Notes: a model not told the origin generated them from the sequence alone. Positions 50,778-59,736 are shown, counted from the stretch's first letter. The stretch is 64,000 bases of DNA from Maioricimonas rarisocia (GCF_007747795.1 NZ_CP036275.1:4022001-4086000); one strand, 5' to 3'. Program-made: numbers and translations.

Positions 50778-51076
50778 GGTGACCTTCCCTGGCTGCAGAG
50801 TCCCGATGACCCGTCGTTCATGTCATCGAGAGAAATCTCGTCCATGGCCGACCCACGCAGCGTGCTTTGCGCACCGCAGTTGAGCCGGCACCTTATCCGT
50901 CTTATCGGACGTAGCGGTTCTGCAGCTTCGGTGGATTCATGCGGTTCCGGGAAAGTTTGACGATTCTGCGGTTTGTGCCGCAGCGGCGACCAGAAACGTA
51001 TGGGCGTGCCCTGGCACCAGACCAGCCACAGCCCTTTTCAGGAACAGCACTTACGGCTCTCCTTCGGCCAACGCGT

Positions 51077-51439
51077 CTATGGCTTCTCAGCAGCGCCGCA
51101 GGCGCAGACCATCTGGCCACACCCCGGGCACCCGCGGCCGTATTTCTCAGTGACTGCCTGTTGCAGGTCGACGCCGGCCACGTTCGCGATCGTCGCCAGC
51201 CAGGCCAGCACGTCGGCAAACTCGGCCGCGAGATCCTCGTGAGAATGGCTCTCCCGATCACGCAGTGCCGCGGCCAGCTCGCCAACTTCCTCCATCAGCC
51301 ACATGAAGGTTCCGTCGATCCCCCGTGCTTCGTCCTTGCGGGAGTACATTCGGTCGATCAGCACCTGCAGATCGTGCAGCGAAAAATGTTCGGTTTCGTT
51401 CGTTGAGTCGGTCACGTCGGACACTGCGTACTTCTCCAT
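51077..51439 (-). CDS. MazG-like nucleotide pyrophosphohydrolase with C-terminal Cys cluster
   Basis: A 120-residue all-alpha NTP pyrophosphohydrolase: 'HFSLHDLQVLIDRMYSRKDE', 'FMWLMEEVGELAAALRDRES' (EExxE metal-binding helix), 'AAEFADVLAWLATIANVAGV' (ExxD helix). Both metal-binding motifs of the single-domain MazG group are intact, so house-cleaning of aberrant NTPs is plausible. The end reads GRGCPGCGQMVCACGAAEKP, with Cys104, Cys107, Cys112 and Cys114 able to form a zinc-ribbon-like site; this is not part of standard MazG proteins. ATG 51439 lacks a ribosome site; ATG 51346 would be too short. It lies just before the M81 peptidase gene in chromosome order. Confidence 0.88.
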   Translation of the reverse strand: MEKYAVSDVTDSTNETEHFSLHDLQVLIDRMYSRKDEARGIDGTFMWLMEEVGELAAALRDRESHSHEDLAAEFADVLAWLATIANVAGVDLQQAVTEKYGRGCPGCGQMVCACGAAEKP

Positions 51440-51477
51440 CCGGGCTGATCTACCGGTTCATATCCAGGTTGCCAGAG

Positions 51478-52980
51478 TCACGCCCCCGCACTGCCCGTAT
51501 CGGGAGACCACGTCGTCGCCGGCTCGAAGGGGTACATCGGCTGGCGACGGTGATGATACGTCAACTGGTCGAGATCGGCCGTCGTTACGCCCGGCGTGTT
51601 CACTCGAATCAGGGAGGGGCAGACCGGAGCGTACGCGGCGATCGGCGCATTGACTCCCTTGGCGACGATCAGCCGAAACGCCGCCGGGTCGACCCCGAAG
51701 TCCGTCAACTGGTGCAGACTGAACGGAACCATGCGGCGGGACGTCAACATGACGGTCAGGCCGCCGGCAGTAGTGACGACCGCCGTTGGTCCCTGGTCAA
51801 AGTGCCGCATGCCGCCGTGACGTGCTTCCGGTTCTTCAAACCGGCCATCGTGCAGCGACTTCACCGTTGCGGTGATCTCGAGTGGACGGCCATGGAGGGA
51901 ATCGGTCTTGCCGCCCACAGCGAGCGCCACTTCGGCTCCGGGTCCCGCGGCTGCCGCCTGAGCGACCGCTTCCGGGTCGTACAGACAGACAAATGCGGGC
52001 CCCGCCTGGCGACGATGGATGGCCTCCGCGAGTACCGTGCCGTCCGCGGCCGACCCTCCACCGACATTATCACCCATGTCGAGCAACAGGACCGGTCCCT
52101 CGAGTCCCGCCGCCTGGTCGAGCGCCTCTTCCACGCCGACGAGCCGGGCAGTCAGCTCGTCGCGCATCGCCCACATCTGCTGTCCCAGTTCGTCGGCAAG
52201 TGTCCGGGCCAGCTGCGGATCATTGTCGGTGACGACGGTCATCGCAGCCCCCATCTCGGCGACATCGGAGTAGGGAAAGCCGAGGTACAGGCTTGCGGTC
52301 AAAACGCCTGGGCGGCTGCGGATCTCGTCGACAGCATTGCAGAGAGCAAGACAGGGCTCTTCGGTCGTGCATTGCCGGTCGATGCTGATCAGCATTGGTG
52401 GAAATGCGGCCGCCATGGTGGGACGGACTTCTTTCCGCAACGTCCGCAGCATCAGCCGGGCGGCCTCTTCGCCCCGCGCCCGCTGATCGATGTGCGGATT
52501 CGTGCGGTACGCGATGATCGCGTCGACCGAGTCGGCCATCAGCGGCGACAGGTTCGCGTGCGGATCGGCCGTGCTGATCAGCGGAACATCCGGTCCGACG
52601 TGCTGACGGACCATGCTGAGCCAGTGACCGTCGACGTCTCGCGTCGTCCTGCCGACCGTTGCCCCGTGAGGAGCCAGCAGCACGCCGTCCAAGGGCCCGG
52701 CCGTGTCCAGGGCACGGCTGATCTCGGAGAAGAGGGTTTGGCAGGTGGCGTGGGAGACGGTGCCAAACGGGAGTGCCCGGGCAGCGAACAGCGGCACGAT
52801 CTCGCAATCGCCTTCCGCGAGGCCGCCAAAGAAACCGCCGATCTCGTGGTTCGCCGTCGCCAGCTGCTCGCGGATTGCCTCGCCACGCAGGAACAGGTTC
52901 TCCTGGAACTGTTCCAGCTCGGTCGGCTGATCGATGAAGGTGTTCGTTTCCTGCAGCAGGGCCAGTATGCCGATACGCAC
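51478..52980 (-). CDS. M81-family metallopeptidase (MlrC-like)
   Basis: A 500-residue protein. The N-terminal M81 domain (about 1-290) has 'RIGILALLQETNTFIDQPTE', 'LLAPHGATVGRTTRDVDGHW' and 'LISTADPHANLSPLMADSVD', with the Asp-His pair and the His of LAPHG in the likely metal site. The C-terminal MlrC_C domain (about 305-490) has 'VLLLDMGDNVGGGSAADGTV' and 'TAGGLTVMLTSRRMVPFSLH'. MlrC of microcystin degraders cleaves linear peptides, but most homologues have unknown substrates. GTG 52980 is supported by GAGGAG 5 nt upstream. No other mlr gene is nearby, so microcystin breakdown should not be inferred. Confidence 0.9.
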   Translation of the reverse strand: MRIGILALLQETNTFIDQPTELEQFQENLFLRGEAIREQLATANHEIGGFFGGLAEGDCEIVPLFAARALPFGTVSHATCQTLFSEISRALDTAGPLDGVLLAPHGATVGRTTRDVDGHWLSMVRQHVGPDVPLISTADPHANLSPLMADSVDAIIAYRTNPHIDQRARGEEAARLMLRTLRKEVRPTMAAAFPPMLISIDRQCTTEEPCLALCNAVDEIRSRPGVLTASLYLGFPYSDVAEMGAAMTVVTDNDPQLARTLADELGQQMWAMRDELTARLVGVEEALDQAAGLEGPVLLLDMGDNVGGGSAADGTVLAEAIHRRQAGPAFVCLYDPEAVAQAAAAGPGAEVALAVGGKTDSLHGRPLEITATVKSLHDGRFEEPEARHGGMRHFDQGPTAVVTTAGGLTVMLTSRRMVPFSLHQLTDFGVDPAAFRLIVAKGVNAPIAAYAPVCPSLIRVNTPGVTTADLDQLTYHHRRQPMYPFEPATTWSPDTGSAGA

Positions 52981-53125
52981 GTTCGCTCCTCATGCCCGGG
53001 GGATCGTCTGCTCCGAGACCGTCTTCGACACCCGGGCGGAACGAGCGCGCGCGGCGGCCGGGTGCCGCGAGTGTATTCGCTGCCGGTGAGCGGTGCGAGC
53101 AGAGCCGTTCGAAACCAGAACCGGT

Positions 53126-54343
53126 CTACTTCAGGTGCTGCTCGGGAAACCGGATCAGCATCCAGGCGTGTTCGTACGCCTGCCAGTCGTTCCAGCCGAG
53201 CAGGCCGTAGAGATCCCGACGTTTCTTGTGAAACAGCCAGACGTCGGGGGACTCCGCCAGGTACCGGTTCAGCAGTCGAATTGCCTGACCATGATCGCCA
53301 CGTCTGCGGTCCCGGCGGATGTGCAGCAGGAAGAACTTCCGCTCGGTCGTGTCGACCAGACGGGCCAGTTGCTGGAAATTCGCTTCGAACCGGCGGTCGT
53401 GCTCCTCCTGATCGATAATCGGATGACGCGCGATCACGTCGGGGAGCTCCATGTACGCGAGTGCCCTTCCCTTGCGGTACAGGGCGTCGATGAGCTGCTG
53501 TCGCACTTCCTGCTGCCTGGAGGAAAGCTCCTCCGGCGAACGGGTCCAGACCTCCTCCCCAATTGTCTCGATCACCGCATCGGCCGCAGCGATCACCCGG
53601 GGGAGGTGCTGTTTGCGATTGTGAATGCCATCCAGCGCGTGCAGATACGCGATCCGCTCGGAGCGGTCTGCCGTTGAATCGGGAGGATCGATTTTCTCGG
53701 CGGCCACCGGTGCCGGGGGCGATTCAGGCTTGTGCATCTGCACGGCCAGCATCACTGGTCCCTCGACACTCGGGAGTTCCCCGCGAAACCTGAGCTCCGG
53801 CAATTCGCTGAGAACGGACGTCCATTCCGGGTCGTCGTCGAGGCGGCCGTTCCGGTTGGCGTCGACCAGAAGCCGTCCGGCATCGGCTCCCTCCACCAGG
53901 ACAGCGTCGATCACAACTCCCGGATCCTGAAACGTCTCGCGGGCATGATTGAGAACGTCGAGGCGGGCCCGCAGTTCTTTGCGGTCTTCTGCAGCTGCGG
54001 TTGCCAGCGCGGACCGCAGTTCCTGCTCGCGGCGATTCTGCCGGTGCTGCCAGGACTCGTTTCGCAATGTCCTGGCGTAGCGCAACGCAATAACGCCACG
54101 CCAGACGGTCGCATCGGCCGGCACGGAATCCGGTAATTGGAGCGTGCGCTCCGTCAGTCCGAGCACGGCGGCGCCTTCGGTCTCAGGCTGTTCGACCGTA
54201 TCGGCCCGGACGAAGGGGACGACCACCGCGACGGACGGCCTCCCGTCAGCGTTCGGTCGGGCAGCCTCGATCCCCTGGGGGCAAGCTGCGCAAAGACCGA
54301 CGAGGATCGGGGCGAACAGAACAGTGCGACTCAAGGCGAACAT
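53126..54343 (-). CDS. Secreted hypothetical protein with an EF-hand-like loop
   Basis: A 405-residue protein starting MFALSRTVLFAPILVGLCAA, a signal peptide. I do not recognise the family. Visible parts: a charged helical stretch (about 110-150), 'DAGRLLVDANRNGRLDDDPE' containing the calcium-loop-like DANRNGRLDDD near residue 175, a short beta-rich part, a Pro-rich linker with 'KPESPPAPVAAEKIDPPDST', and a long helical C-terminus (about 255-405) with TPR-like spacing ('FFLLHIRRDRRRGDHGQAIR', 'LLNRYLAESPDVWLFHKKRR'). GGGGAG lies just upstream of ATG 54343. It is the first gene of the minus-strand set and diverges from the MoeA-PBP gene. Confidence 0.75.
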   Translation of the reverse strand: MFALSRTVLFAPILVGLCAACPQGIEAARPNADGRPSVAVVVPFVRADTVEQPETEGAAVLGLTERTLQLPDSVPADATVWRGVIALRYARTLRNESWQHRQNRREQELRSALATAAAEDRKELRARLDVLNHARETFQDPGVVIDAVLVEGADAGRLLVDANRNGRLDDDPEWTSVLSELPELRFRGELPSVEGPVMLAVQMHKPESPPAPVAAEKIDPPDSTADRSERIAYLHALDGIHNRKQHLPRVIAAADAVIETIGEEVWTRSPEELSSRQQEVRQQLIDALYRKGRALAYMELPDVIARHPIIDQEEHDRRFEANFQQLARLVDTTERKFFLLHIRRDRRRGDHGQAIRLLNRYLAESPDVWLFHKKRRDLYGLLGWNDWQAYEHAWMLIRFPEQHLK

Positions 54344-54616
54344 GGGCTCCCCGTGCTGGACTGGATCGGTTGCCGGCAATGCGTTGAACGCCACCGCAAC
54401 ATCGGCGCCGGTTTCAGGCTCGCTGTCGAACTGGTGGAAGTCAAGTCGCGCGGCGTGCAGGCGGAGCATCGGGGCATTGCCGCCCGATACTCCCTGAATC
54501 GTGCCTCACGCGCTATGATGCGAAGAGTTCCTCAGCAACAGGCGCGAACGGCCGCTCGCAGGAGAGGTGCGGCCGTTCACCACGCCCCAAGCAGCTTCCT
54601 CCAGGTGCGGTTCCCG

Positions 54617-56602
54617 ATGGCAGAGTCACGTCGATCAGACAGTGCGGGAGAGGCGTCGCGGCAGCGGCAGTTTCTGAATGTCGTGTCCCGTCAGGAGGCG
54701 ACGTCGCGGTTTCGGCAGCATCTGCATCTCGAACCGGTCGGAGCGGAAGATGTCTCCCTGAGCGAAGCGCGGCATCGCGTGCTGGCAGAGGATATCCGTT
54801 CGCCCGTCGACGTGCCGGCGTTCGACCGGTCGAATGTCGACGGCTTCGCGATGGTGGCTGCAGACACGTTCGGAGCCCAGGAGGAAGCGCCGGTCCGCGT
54901 CCGTCCTGCAGGAGAAGTCATCGCACCGGGAGTGTTCCCGGAAACGGCAGTCCGCCACGGCCAGGCAGTGGCGATCGCGACAGGAGGCATGTTGCCTCGC
55001 GGTGCCGACTGTGTCGTGATGATCGAGCATACCGACCTCGTCGAACAGGATGGGGAGACGTGGGTCGAGATCAGCCGTTCGGCTGTTCCGGGGCAGTTCG
55101 TAACGTTTGCCGGCACCGATGTCGCCAATGGAGAGGCGGTCGCCTGGACCGGGCAGTTGCTCTCATCGAGGGAAATCGGTGTGCTCGCGGCGATCGGCCG
55201 CGAACGGGTCCGCGTGTACCGGCGTCCGCGCGTCGCGGTCATCTCGACGGGGGATGAGATTGTCCCGCCGGGCCAGCCGCTGCCGACGGGATGCGTTTAC
55301 GATTCCAACGCGGCGATTTTGTCGGCTGCGGTAGAGGAACTGGGGGGCGAACCGGTTCCTCACGGTTCCATTCCCGACAATGAAGAGGAGTTGCAGCAGG
55401 CTCTCGAGAAAGCGATGACCTGCGATGTCGTTGTACTGTCCGGAGGAACGTCGAAGGGAGCCGGGGACCTGTCGTACCGTGTTGTCGAGCGGCTTGGAAA
55501 TCCGGGCATCGTTGCACACGGCGTCGCCCTGAAACCGGGCAAGCCGGTCTGCCTGGCCGTGACGGACGGCAAGCCGGTCGTGATCCTGCCGGGCTTTCCC
55601 ACGTCGGCAATTTTCACGTTTCACGAGTTTGTCGCCCCGGTGATTCGCGCGCTTGCCGGCCTGCCAATCGAGGAACGGCCCAGCATCAAGGCCACGCTGC
55701 CGGTGCGGGTCAATTCCGACCGCGGGCGGCTGGAATACCTGCTCGTTGGTCTGGTGGGGGGCGGCAATCAACTGGCCGCCTATCCCATGGGAAAAGGCTC
55801 GGGCTCCGTTACGACGTTCAGTCTCGCTGACGGATTCATCCGCATCGACGAACAGACCGAGATCGTCGAGCCGGGAGCCGAGGTGACTGTCACCCTGCTG
55901 GACCGGGAGATGAAGCCGGCCGATCTGGTGGTGATCGGGAGCCACTGCGTCGGGCTCGACACGATCCTTGGCCGCCTGCGACGCGAGGGGCTGACCATCA
56001 AGACGATGCATGTCGGGAGCCTCGCGGGACTGAATGCGGCCCGTCGCGGCGAATGTGATCTGGCCGGGATGCATCTGCTCGACCCGGGCACCGGCGAATA
56101 CAACCGTCCCTTCGTCACCGACGAGCTGGAACTGGTGCAGGGGTACCGACGGCTGCAGTGTCTGGTTTTTCGACCGGGTGACGGGCGGTTCGAGTCAAAA
56201 CCTCCGGTCGAGGCCGTCAAAAGAGCACTGGCCGATTCCGACTGCATGATGATCAATCGAAACTCCGGCAGCGGGACCCGAGCACTGATCGACCGCCTGC
56301 TTGAGGACGCGGGCGCCAGCAGGGATCAGCCGCCGCCCGGCTACGGCATCCAGGCGAAGTCCCACAATGCGGTCGCCGCCGCCGTTCGTCAGGGTCGGGC
56401 GGACTGGGGTGTGGCAATCGACCGGGTCGCGAACGATTACGGCCTGGCCGCCACGCCGCTGCAGGACGAACATTACGATTTCGTGATTCCCCGGGAGCGA
56501 CGGGGCCGCCCCGCCGTACAGCGGTTCAGGGAACTGCTGGATTCACCAGCGGTCAAGCAGGAACTGTCGTCGCTGGGATTTCGTCCGGCTGCCGCGCAAT
56601 GA
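54617..56602 (+). CDS. MoeA-type molybdopterin molybdenumtransferase fused to a PBP-like domain
   Basis: A 661-residue fusion. Residues about 20-430 are MoeA: 'EARHRVLAEDIRSPVDVPAF', DRSNVDGFAM, 'AIATGGMLPRGADCVVMIEH', 'RRPRVAVISTGDEIVPPGQP', 'VVVLSGGTSKGAGDLSYRVV' and 'ALKPGKPVCLAVTDGKPVVI', with the MoCF-binding glycine loop and acidic residues intact. Residues about 440-650 are a periplasmic-binding-protein-like PBP domain ('LVVIGSHCVGLDTILGRLRR', 'VGSLAGLNAARRGECDLAGM', 'NRNSGSGTRALIDRLLEDAG') with no signal peptide, so it is cytoplasmic and may sense molybdate or another anion. It inserts Mo into molybdopterin for enzymes such as the one at 4157. ATG 54617 has AGGTG 9 nt upstream. Confidence 0.93.
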   Translation: MAESRRSDSAGEASRQRQFLNVVSRQEATSRFRQHLHLEPVGAEDVSLSEARHRVLAEDIRSPVDVPAFDRSNVDGFAMVAADTFGAQEEAPVRVRPAGEVIAPGVFPETAVRHGQAVAIATGGMLPRGADCVVMIEHTDLVEQDGETWVEISRSAVPGQFVTFAGTDVANGEAVAWTGQLLSSREIGVLAAIGRERVRVYRRPRVAVISTGDEIVPPGQPLPTGCVYDSNAAILSAAVEELGGEPVPHGSIPDNEEELQQALEKAMTCDVVVLSGGTSKGAGDLSYRVVERLGNPGIVAHGVALKPGKPVCLAVTDGKPVVILPGFPTSAIFTFHEFVAPVIRALAGLPIEERPSIKATLPVRVNSDRGRLEYLLVGLVGGGNQLAAYPMGKGSGSVTTFSLADGFIRIDEQTEIVEPGAEVTVTLLDREMKPADLVVIGSHCVGLDTILGRLRREGLTIKTMHVGSLAGLNAARRGECDLAGMHLLDPGTGEYNRPFVTDELELVQGYRRLQCLVFRPGDGRFESKPPVEAVKRALADSDCMMINRNSGSGTRALIDRLLEDAGASRDQPPPGYGIQAKSHNAVAAAVRQGRADWGVAIDRVANDYGLAATPLQDEHYDFVIPRERRGRPAVQRFRELLDSPAVKQELSSLGFRPAAAQ

Positions 56603-56840
56603 GAATCAGGGAAATCGCGAATTCGCTGATCCAGTTTCTCCCCCGAGCGTTCGTGATTTCGCGGGATCTTTTTGTAGCCGCAACGCTTCCGGCGTGGTAG
56701 ACCGATTTGACGCAGCCCCGGTTTGACAACGTCCGGGCGAATGCGCGACAACTGCCGTACGGGACCGGTCGTCTGGTGAGTGTCACCAGCGCGGCATGAA
56801 TGGACGCTCCGTGATGATCAACTCAGGAGAGGCAAGACGA

Positions 56841-58550
56841 ATGATCCGCATGCTCAACCTCATGGTAATCACGGCAGGGCTTGCCGCCCTGTCGTCGGCC
56901 ACCGCCACCGCGGCCGAGCCGCTGTCGATGATTCCCGCCGACGCGGCCATCGTCGTCCGGCTCAAGGCCCCCGAAGAGACGACCGAGAAGGTGGCGCAGT
57001 TTGCCGACGGCGTGCAGCAGGGAGCCGGTCAGAATGTCCGTGGCAATGCCGCCGCGATCGGCCTGGCGATTTCGAACCCGACACTGGCCGGTGTCGATCA
57101 GGGGCGGGACTGGTACCTGACCGTACTCGTGGAAGAACGTCAGCAGCCGCAGGCTGTCTTCATCATTCCCGCGACCGACACGGACGCAATGACCGGCGCC
57201 CTGCCGGACAACATGACGTCCGCTGTCCACGATGACTGGGTCGTGTACTCGGAAGATGCTGCTGCCCTCGACGCCTTCAGTGCCGAGGGGGAGAGCCGCT
57301 TCACCGCGACGATGGGCGAAGCGTCGACGACGTCGTTCGACAAAGGTGACGTGTCGCTGTTCATCAACATCAGTCGGCTCACCGATGTCTATGCCGACCA
57401 GATTGAGCAGATCCGGGAACAGGCAACCAGTGCCCTCAACCAGTTGCAGTTCAATCTCGCCAATGCCGACACCGGCGTCCAGATGGGCCCGATGCTGGAA
57501 ATGTACGGCGGTCTGCTCGAAGGGGGCCTGCAGGCGCTCGAGGACGCCCGAGGGCTGGTCGTCGCGATCTCGGTCGATGAAACGGCTCTGGTGATCGAAG
57601 AGTACTTCGACTTCGAAAGCAGTTCGTCCACTGCAGAATGGCTGAGCCAGCACGAAGGCTCGAGTTTTCCGACGCTGGGAAAGCTGCCGACTGATGCCAT
57701 CGCCTACTACGGCTTCAGCGGTGACATGTCGGACCTGTACAAGTGGAGCTTCGGCATGACCGCCATGATGTTCCCCAAGGAAGATGCGACGCGAGAGAAA
57801 CTCGACGCGCTGCTGGAGCAGTTCTCCGAATTCCAGTTCGGCGCGATGGTCGGTTCGCTGGATCTGGCCAGCGGCCAGGACGGTGCCGCCCGCACTGTTA
57901 ACATCGTCGAGGTCTCTTCTGTCGAGCGTTTCCGGCAGACGATTCAGGAACTGATGAGTCTGATGTCGAACCTCGATGTCCCGGGCGTGCGGCAGACCAA
58001 CACGGTCGCTCCCGAGGCCGAAACCATCAACGGACACAAGGTCGACGTGATCACCGTCGAGCAGGAATTCGACGAGAACGTCGATCCGACCGGCATGCAG
58101 AAGAAACTGATGGAGATCATGTTCGGTGCCGAGGGGATCGTCTCTCGCCAGGTCTTTCTGGATGACCGGTACGTGCAGACCACCGGTGGCGGCAAGCCGC
58201 TGATGGAAGAGGCACTGGCGCGAATCGACGGCGACGAATCGGCGAGCTACGACACATACCGGACCGGTATCGTCGAAGACCCCAATCTGCTGGTCCTGCT
58301 CGACCTGCCAGGCGCGGCCGTCAAGGGGATGAAGCTCGCCGCGATGGTCCCCAGTCTGAACCTGCCGGTCACGCCCGAAATGGTCCAGGGAATGGCCAGT
58401 CCTCCGTCGTACATGGCATTTGCCATCAAGGCCGAGGGGAACGCGGTCCGCTGCCAGACGCGTCTGCCGGTCCAGCAGCCGCAGGGCATCATGCGACTCG
58501 TCGGACTGTTTGTGCTGCTCGGCCAGCAGATCCAGCGCAACGGATTGTGA
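56841..58550 (+). CDS. Secreted hypothetical protein, planctomycete type
   Basis: A 569-residue protein with a signal peptide ('MLNLMVITAGLAALSSATAT'). The mature part begins 'AEPLSMIPADAAIVVRLKAP' and contains 'FAMVGSLDLA'-like repeats of beta-strand and helix: 'GAMVGSLDLASGQDGAARTV', 'YADQIEQIREQATSALNQLQ', 'LVVAISVDETALVIEEYFDF'. The overall pattern (IPADA at the start of a long exported protein) resembles DUF3352-like proteins, but I cannot confirm it. No enzyme motif is evident. ATG 56841 is firmly placed: AGGAGAGG (56825-56832) lies 8 nt upstream; upstream in-frame ATGs at 56796 and 56814 have none. It appears to be a single-gene unit. Confidence 0.82.
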   Translation: MIRMLNLMVITAGLAALSSATATAAEPLSMIPADAAIVVRLKAPEETTEKVAQFADGVQQGAGQNVRGNAAAIGLAISNPTLAGVDQGRDWYLTVLVEERQQPQAVFIIPATDTDAMTGALPDNMTSAVHDDWVVYSEDAAALDAFSAEGESRFTATMGEASTTSFDKGDVSLFINISRLTDVYADQIEQIREQATSALNQLQFNLANADTGVQMGPMLEMYGGLLEGGLQALEDARGLVVAISVDETALVIEEYFDFESSSSTAEWLSQHEGSSFPTLGKLPTDAIAYYGFSGDMSDLYKWSFGMTAMMFPKEDATREKLDALLEQFSEFQFGAMVGSLDLASGQDGAARTVNIVEVSSVERFRQTIQELMSLMSNLDVPGVRQTNTVAPEAETINGHKVDVITVEQEFDENVDPTGMQKKLMEIMFGAEGIVSRQVFLDDRYVQTTGGGKPLMEEALARIDGDESASYDTYRTGIVEDPNLLVLLDLPGAAVKGMKLAAMVPSLNLPVTPEMVQGMASPPSYMAFAIKAEGNAVRCQTRLPVQQPQGIMRLVGLFVLLGQQIQRNGL

Positions 58551-58872
58551 TGTCGCTGCCGAACGGCGTACGGCCCGTGTGGTCGTCACGTTGAGCAGGT
58601 TGCTATCAGTCGAGCCGGTCCGGTCGCGAATGACTTGGCCGGCTCGTTGCGTCTGTGGGAATCAGGATACATCCGGTGCGCCGGGTGGCCGGGGTCGGAG
58701 TGTGCGAAGTGAGGGGAGCCCCTGAAACCGTTCGCGAAATGGTCGACATTTCTTTTCGCAGGTGAGACGGATCAACGCAGACCGTTTCGAGCCGGGGCGG
58801 CACAGCGGCGGTTGCCTTCGATACAACCGGTGCTGCCGTACCACGCAGGGGGATCGGTGGGGAGAGTGCACA
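58551..58872. other. Intergenic stretch before the lipoate operon
   Basis: The interval between the secreted hypothetical and the LipB-like gene is 439 bp. A 60-codon frame at 58762-58944 has a composition unlike its neighbours (many Arg and Cys) and no ribosome site, so I do not call it. The only supported element is the promoter at 58873. Confidence 0.5.
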
Positions 58873-58901
58873 TTGTCCCTCCCCACAAGGACCGCTAGAA
58901 T
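58873..58901 (+). promoter_or_regulatory. Sigma70-type promoter of the lipoate operon
   Basis: TTGTCC (58873-58878), a 17-nt spacer, then TAGAAT (58896-58901), five of six at the -10 box. Transcription would start near 58908, giving a leader of about 80 nt before ATG 58990. Confidence 0.6.
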
Positions 58902-58989
58902 CGTTTGCCGGGAGATTGAGCGATGCATCGACCACAACCGGTAGCTCGCATCAGTTGCGGTCAGGCAAATGCCGACCGGGGAGAATGGA

Positions 58990-59736
58990 ATGTCATCCGG
59001 ATGGAACAACACGAGCGGCGCGGCGGCACACACCGCATCGCTTGAGGTCCATCTGCTCGGACTGGTCGATTTTGATGCCGCCCTGGCACTGCAGGAATAC
59101 CTGGTCTTCGAAACGGCCGGACGAACCGACGCGCAAGGGACTCTGCTGCTGTGCGAACACCCGCCCGTCATCACGATGGGGCGGGAGGCAAGCCGCTCGA
59201 ATGTGCAGACGGATTCGGCAGAACTGCGCCGCCAGGGCATCGACGTACGCTGGCTCAGTCGCGGCGGTGGTTCCGCCGTTCACTCTCCGGGTCAACTTGC
59301 CATCTACCCGATTCTGCCACTGGACCGGCTCGAGCTGGGCCTGATGGACTTTCGCCGGCGGCTGGAAGATGCAGCGGCCGCCACGTGTCGCGAAGTCCGC
59401 GTCCCCGCCAAACGTTCTGACGAGCAGCCGGGATTGTGGAGCCGGGGCGGACATGTGGCGATGTTCGGCGCCGCCGTGAAGTCGTGGGTGTCGTACCACG
59501 GGTTGTATCTGAACGTCGCCCCGCGGCCCCAGTATCTGCGGATGGTCCAGACAAACCGGACGGGCGAACAGACAACTTCGCTGCAGGCCCAGCGGCTGCG
59601 TCGCATTCCCATGCATGGTGTGCGGGAAAGCCTGGTTCGCCATATTTCCAACCGATTTGGATACGAACGCGTCCACGTTTACACCGGACATCCGGCGCTG
59701 CGACGCGAAACCCGACGGATTATCGTTCATGCTTGA
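58990..59736 (+). CDS. lipB: LipB-like octanoyltransferase homologue with altered active site
   Basis: A 248-residue member of the LipB fold: 'LLLCEHPPVITMGREASRSN', 'RQGIDVRWLSRGGGSAVHSP', GQLAIYPILPL, then 'GGHVAMFGAAVKSWVSYHGL' and YLNVAPRP. Aligning this to the usual G-x-K-I-A-x-x-G...R-G-C-S-(F/Y)-H-G-L-A-L-N segment without gaps puts His155 at the catalytic Lys and Val167 at the acyl-carrying Cys. The RGG-x-x-(T)-(Y)-H-G-P-G-Q loop is also changed (AVHSPGQ). Normal LipB moves octanoate from acyl carrier protein to lipoyl domains, so that activity is doubtful here. ATG 58990 has GGGGAG 6 nt upstream. Its stop overlaps the lipA start by 8 nt. Confidence 0.85.
   Translation: MSSGWNNTSGAAAHTASLEVHLLGLVDFDAALALQEYLVFETAGRTDAQGTLLLCEHPPVITMGREASRSNVQTDSAELRRQGIDVRWLSRGGGSAVHSPGQLAIYPILPLDRLELGLMDFRRRLEDAAAATCREVRVPAKRSDEQPGLWSRGGHVAMFGAAVKSWVSYHGLYLNVAPRPQYLRMVQTNRTGEQTTSLQAQRLRRIPMHGVRESLVRHISNRFGYERVHVYTGHPALRRETRRIIVHA

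Noticed and set aside
51478-52980. A microcystin-degradation locus, considered because of the MlrC-like protein
   Set aside because: No mlrA, mlrB or mlrD homologue is nearby, and M81 proteins are common in bacteria with no such pathway.
56823-58589. A 588-codon minus-strand frame opposite the secreted hypothetical at 56841
   Set aside because: The plus-strand gene has a signal peptide and a textbook ribosome site; the antisense frame is rich in Arg, His and Gly with no recognisable feature.
58762-58944. A 60-codon plus-strand frame upstream of the lipoate operon
   Set aside because: No ribosome site, unusual Cys/Arg composition, and it overlaps the well-formed promoter at 58873.
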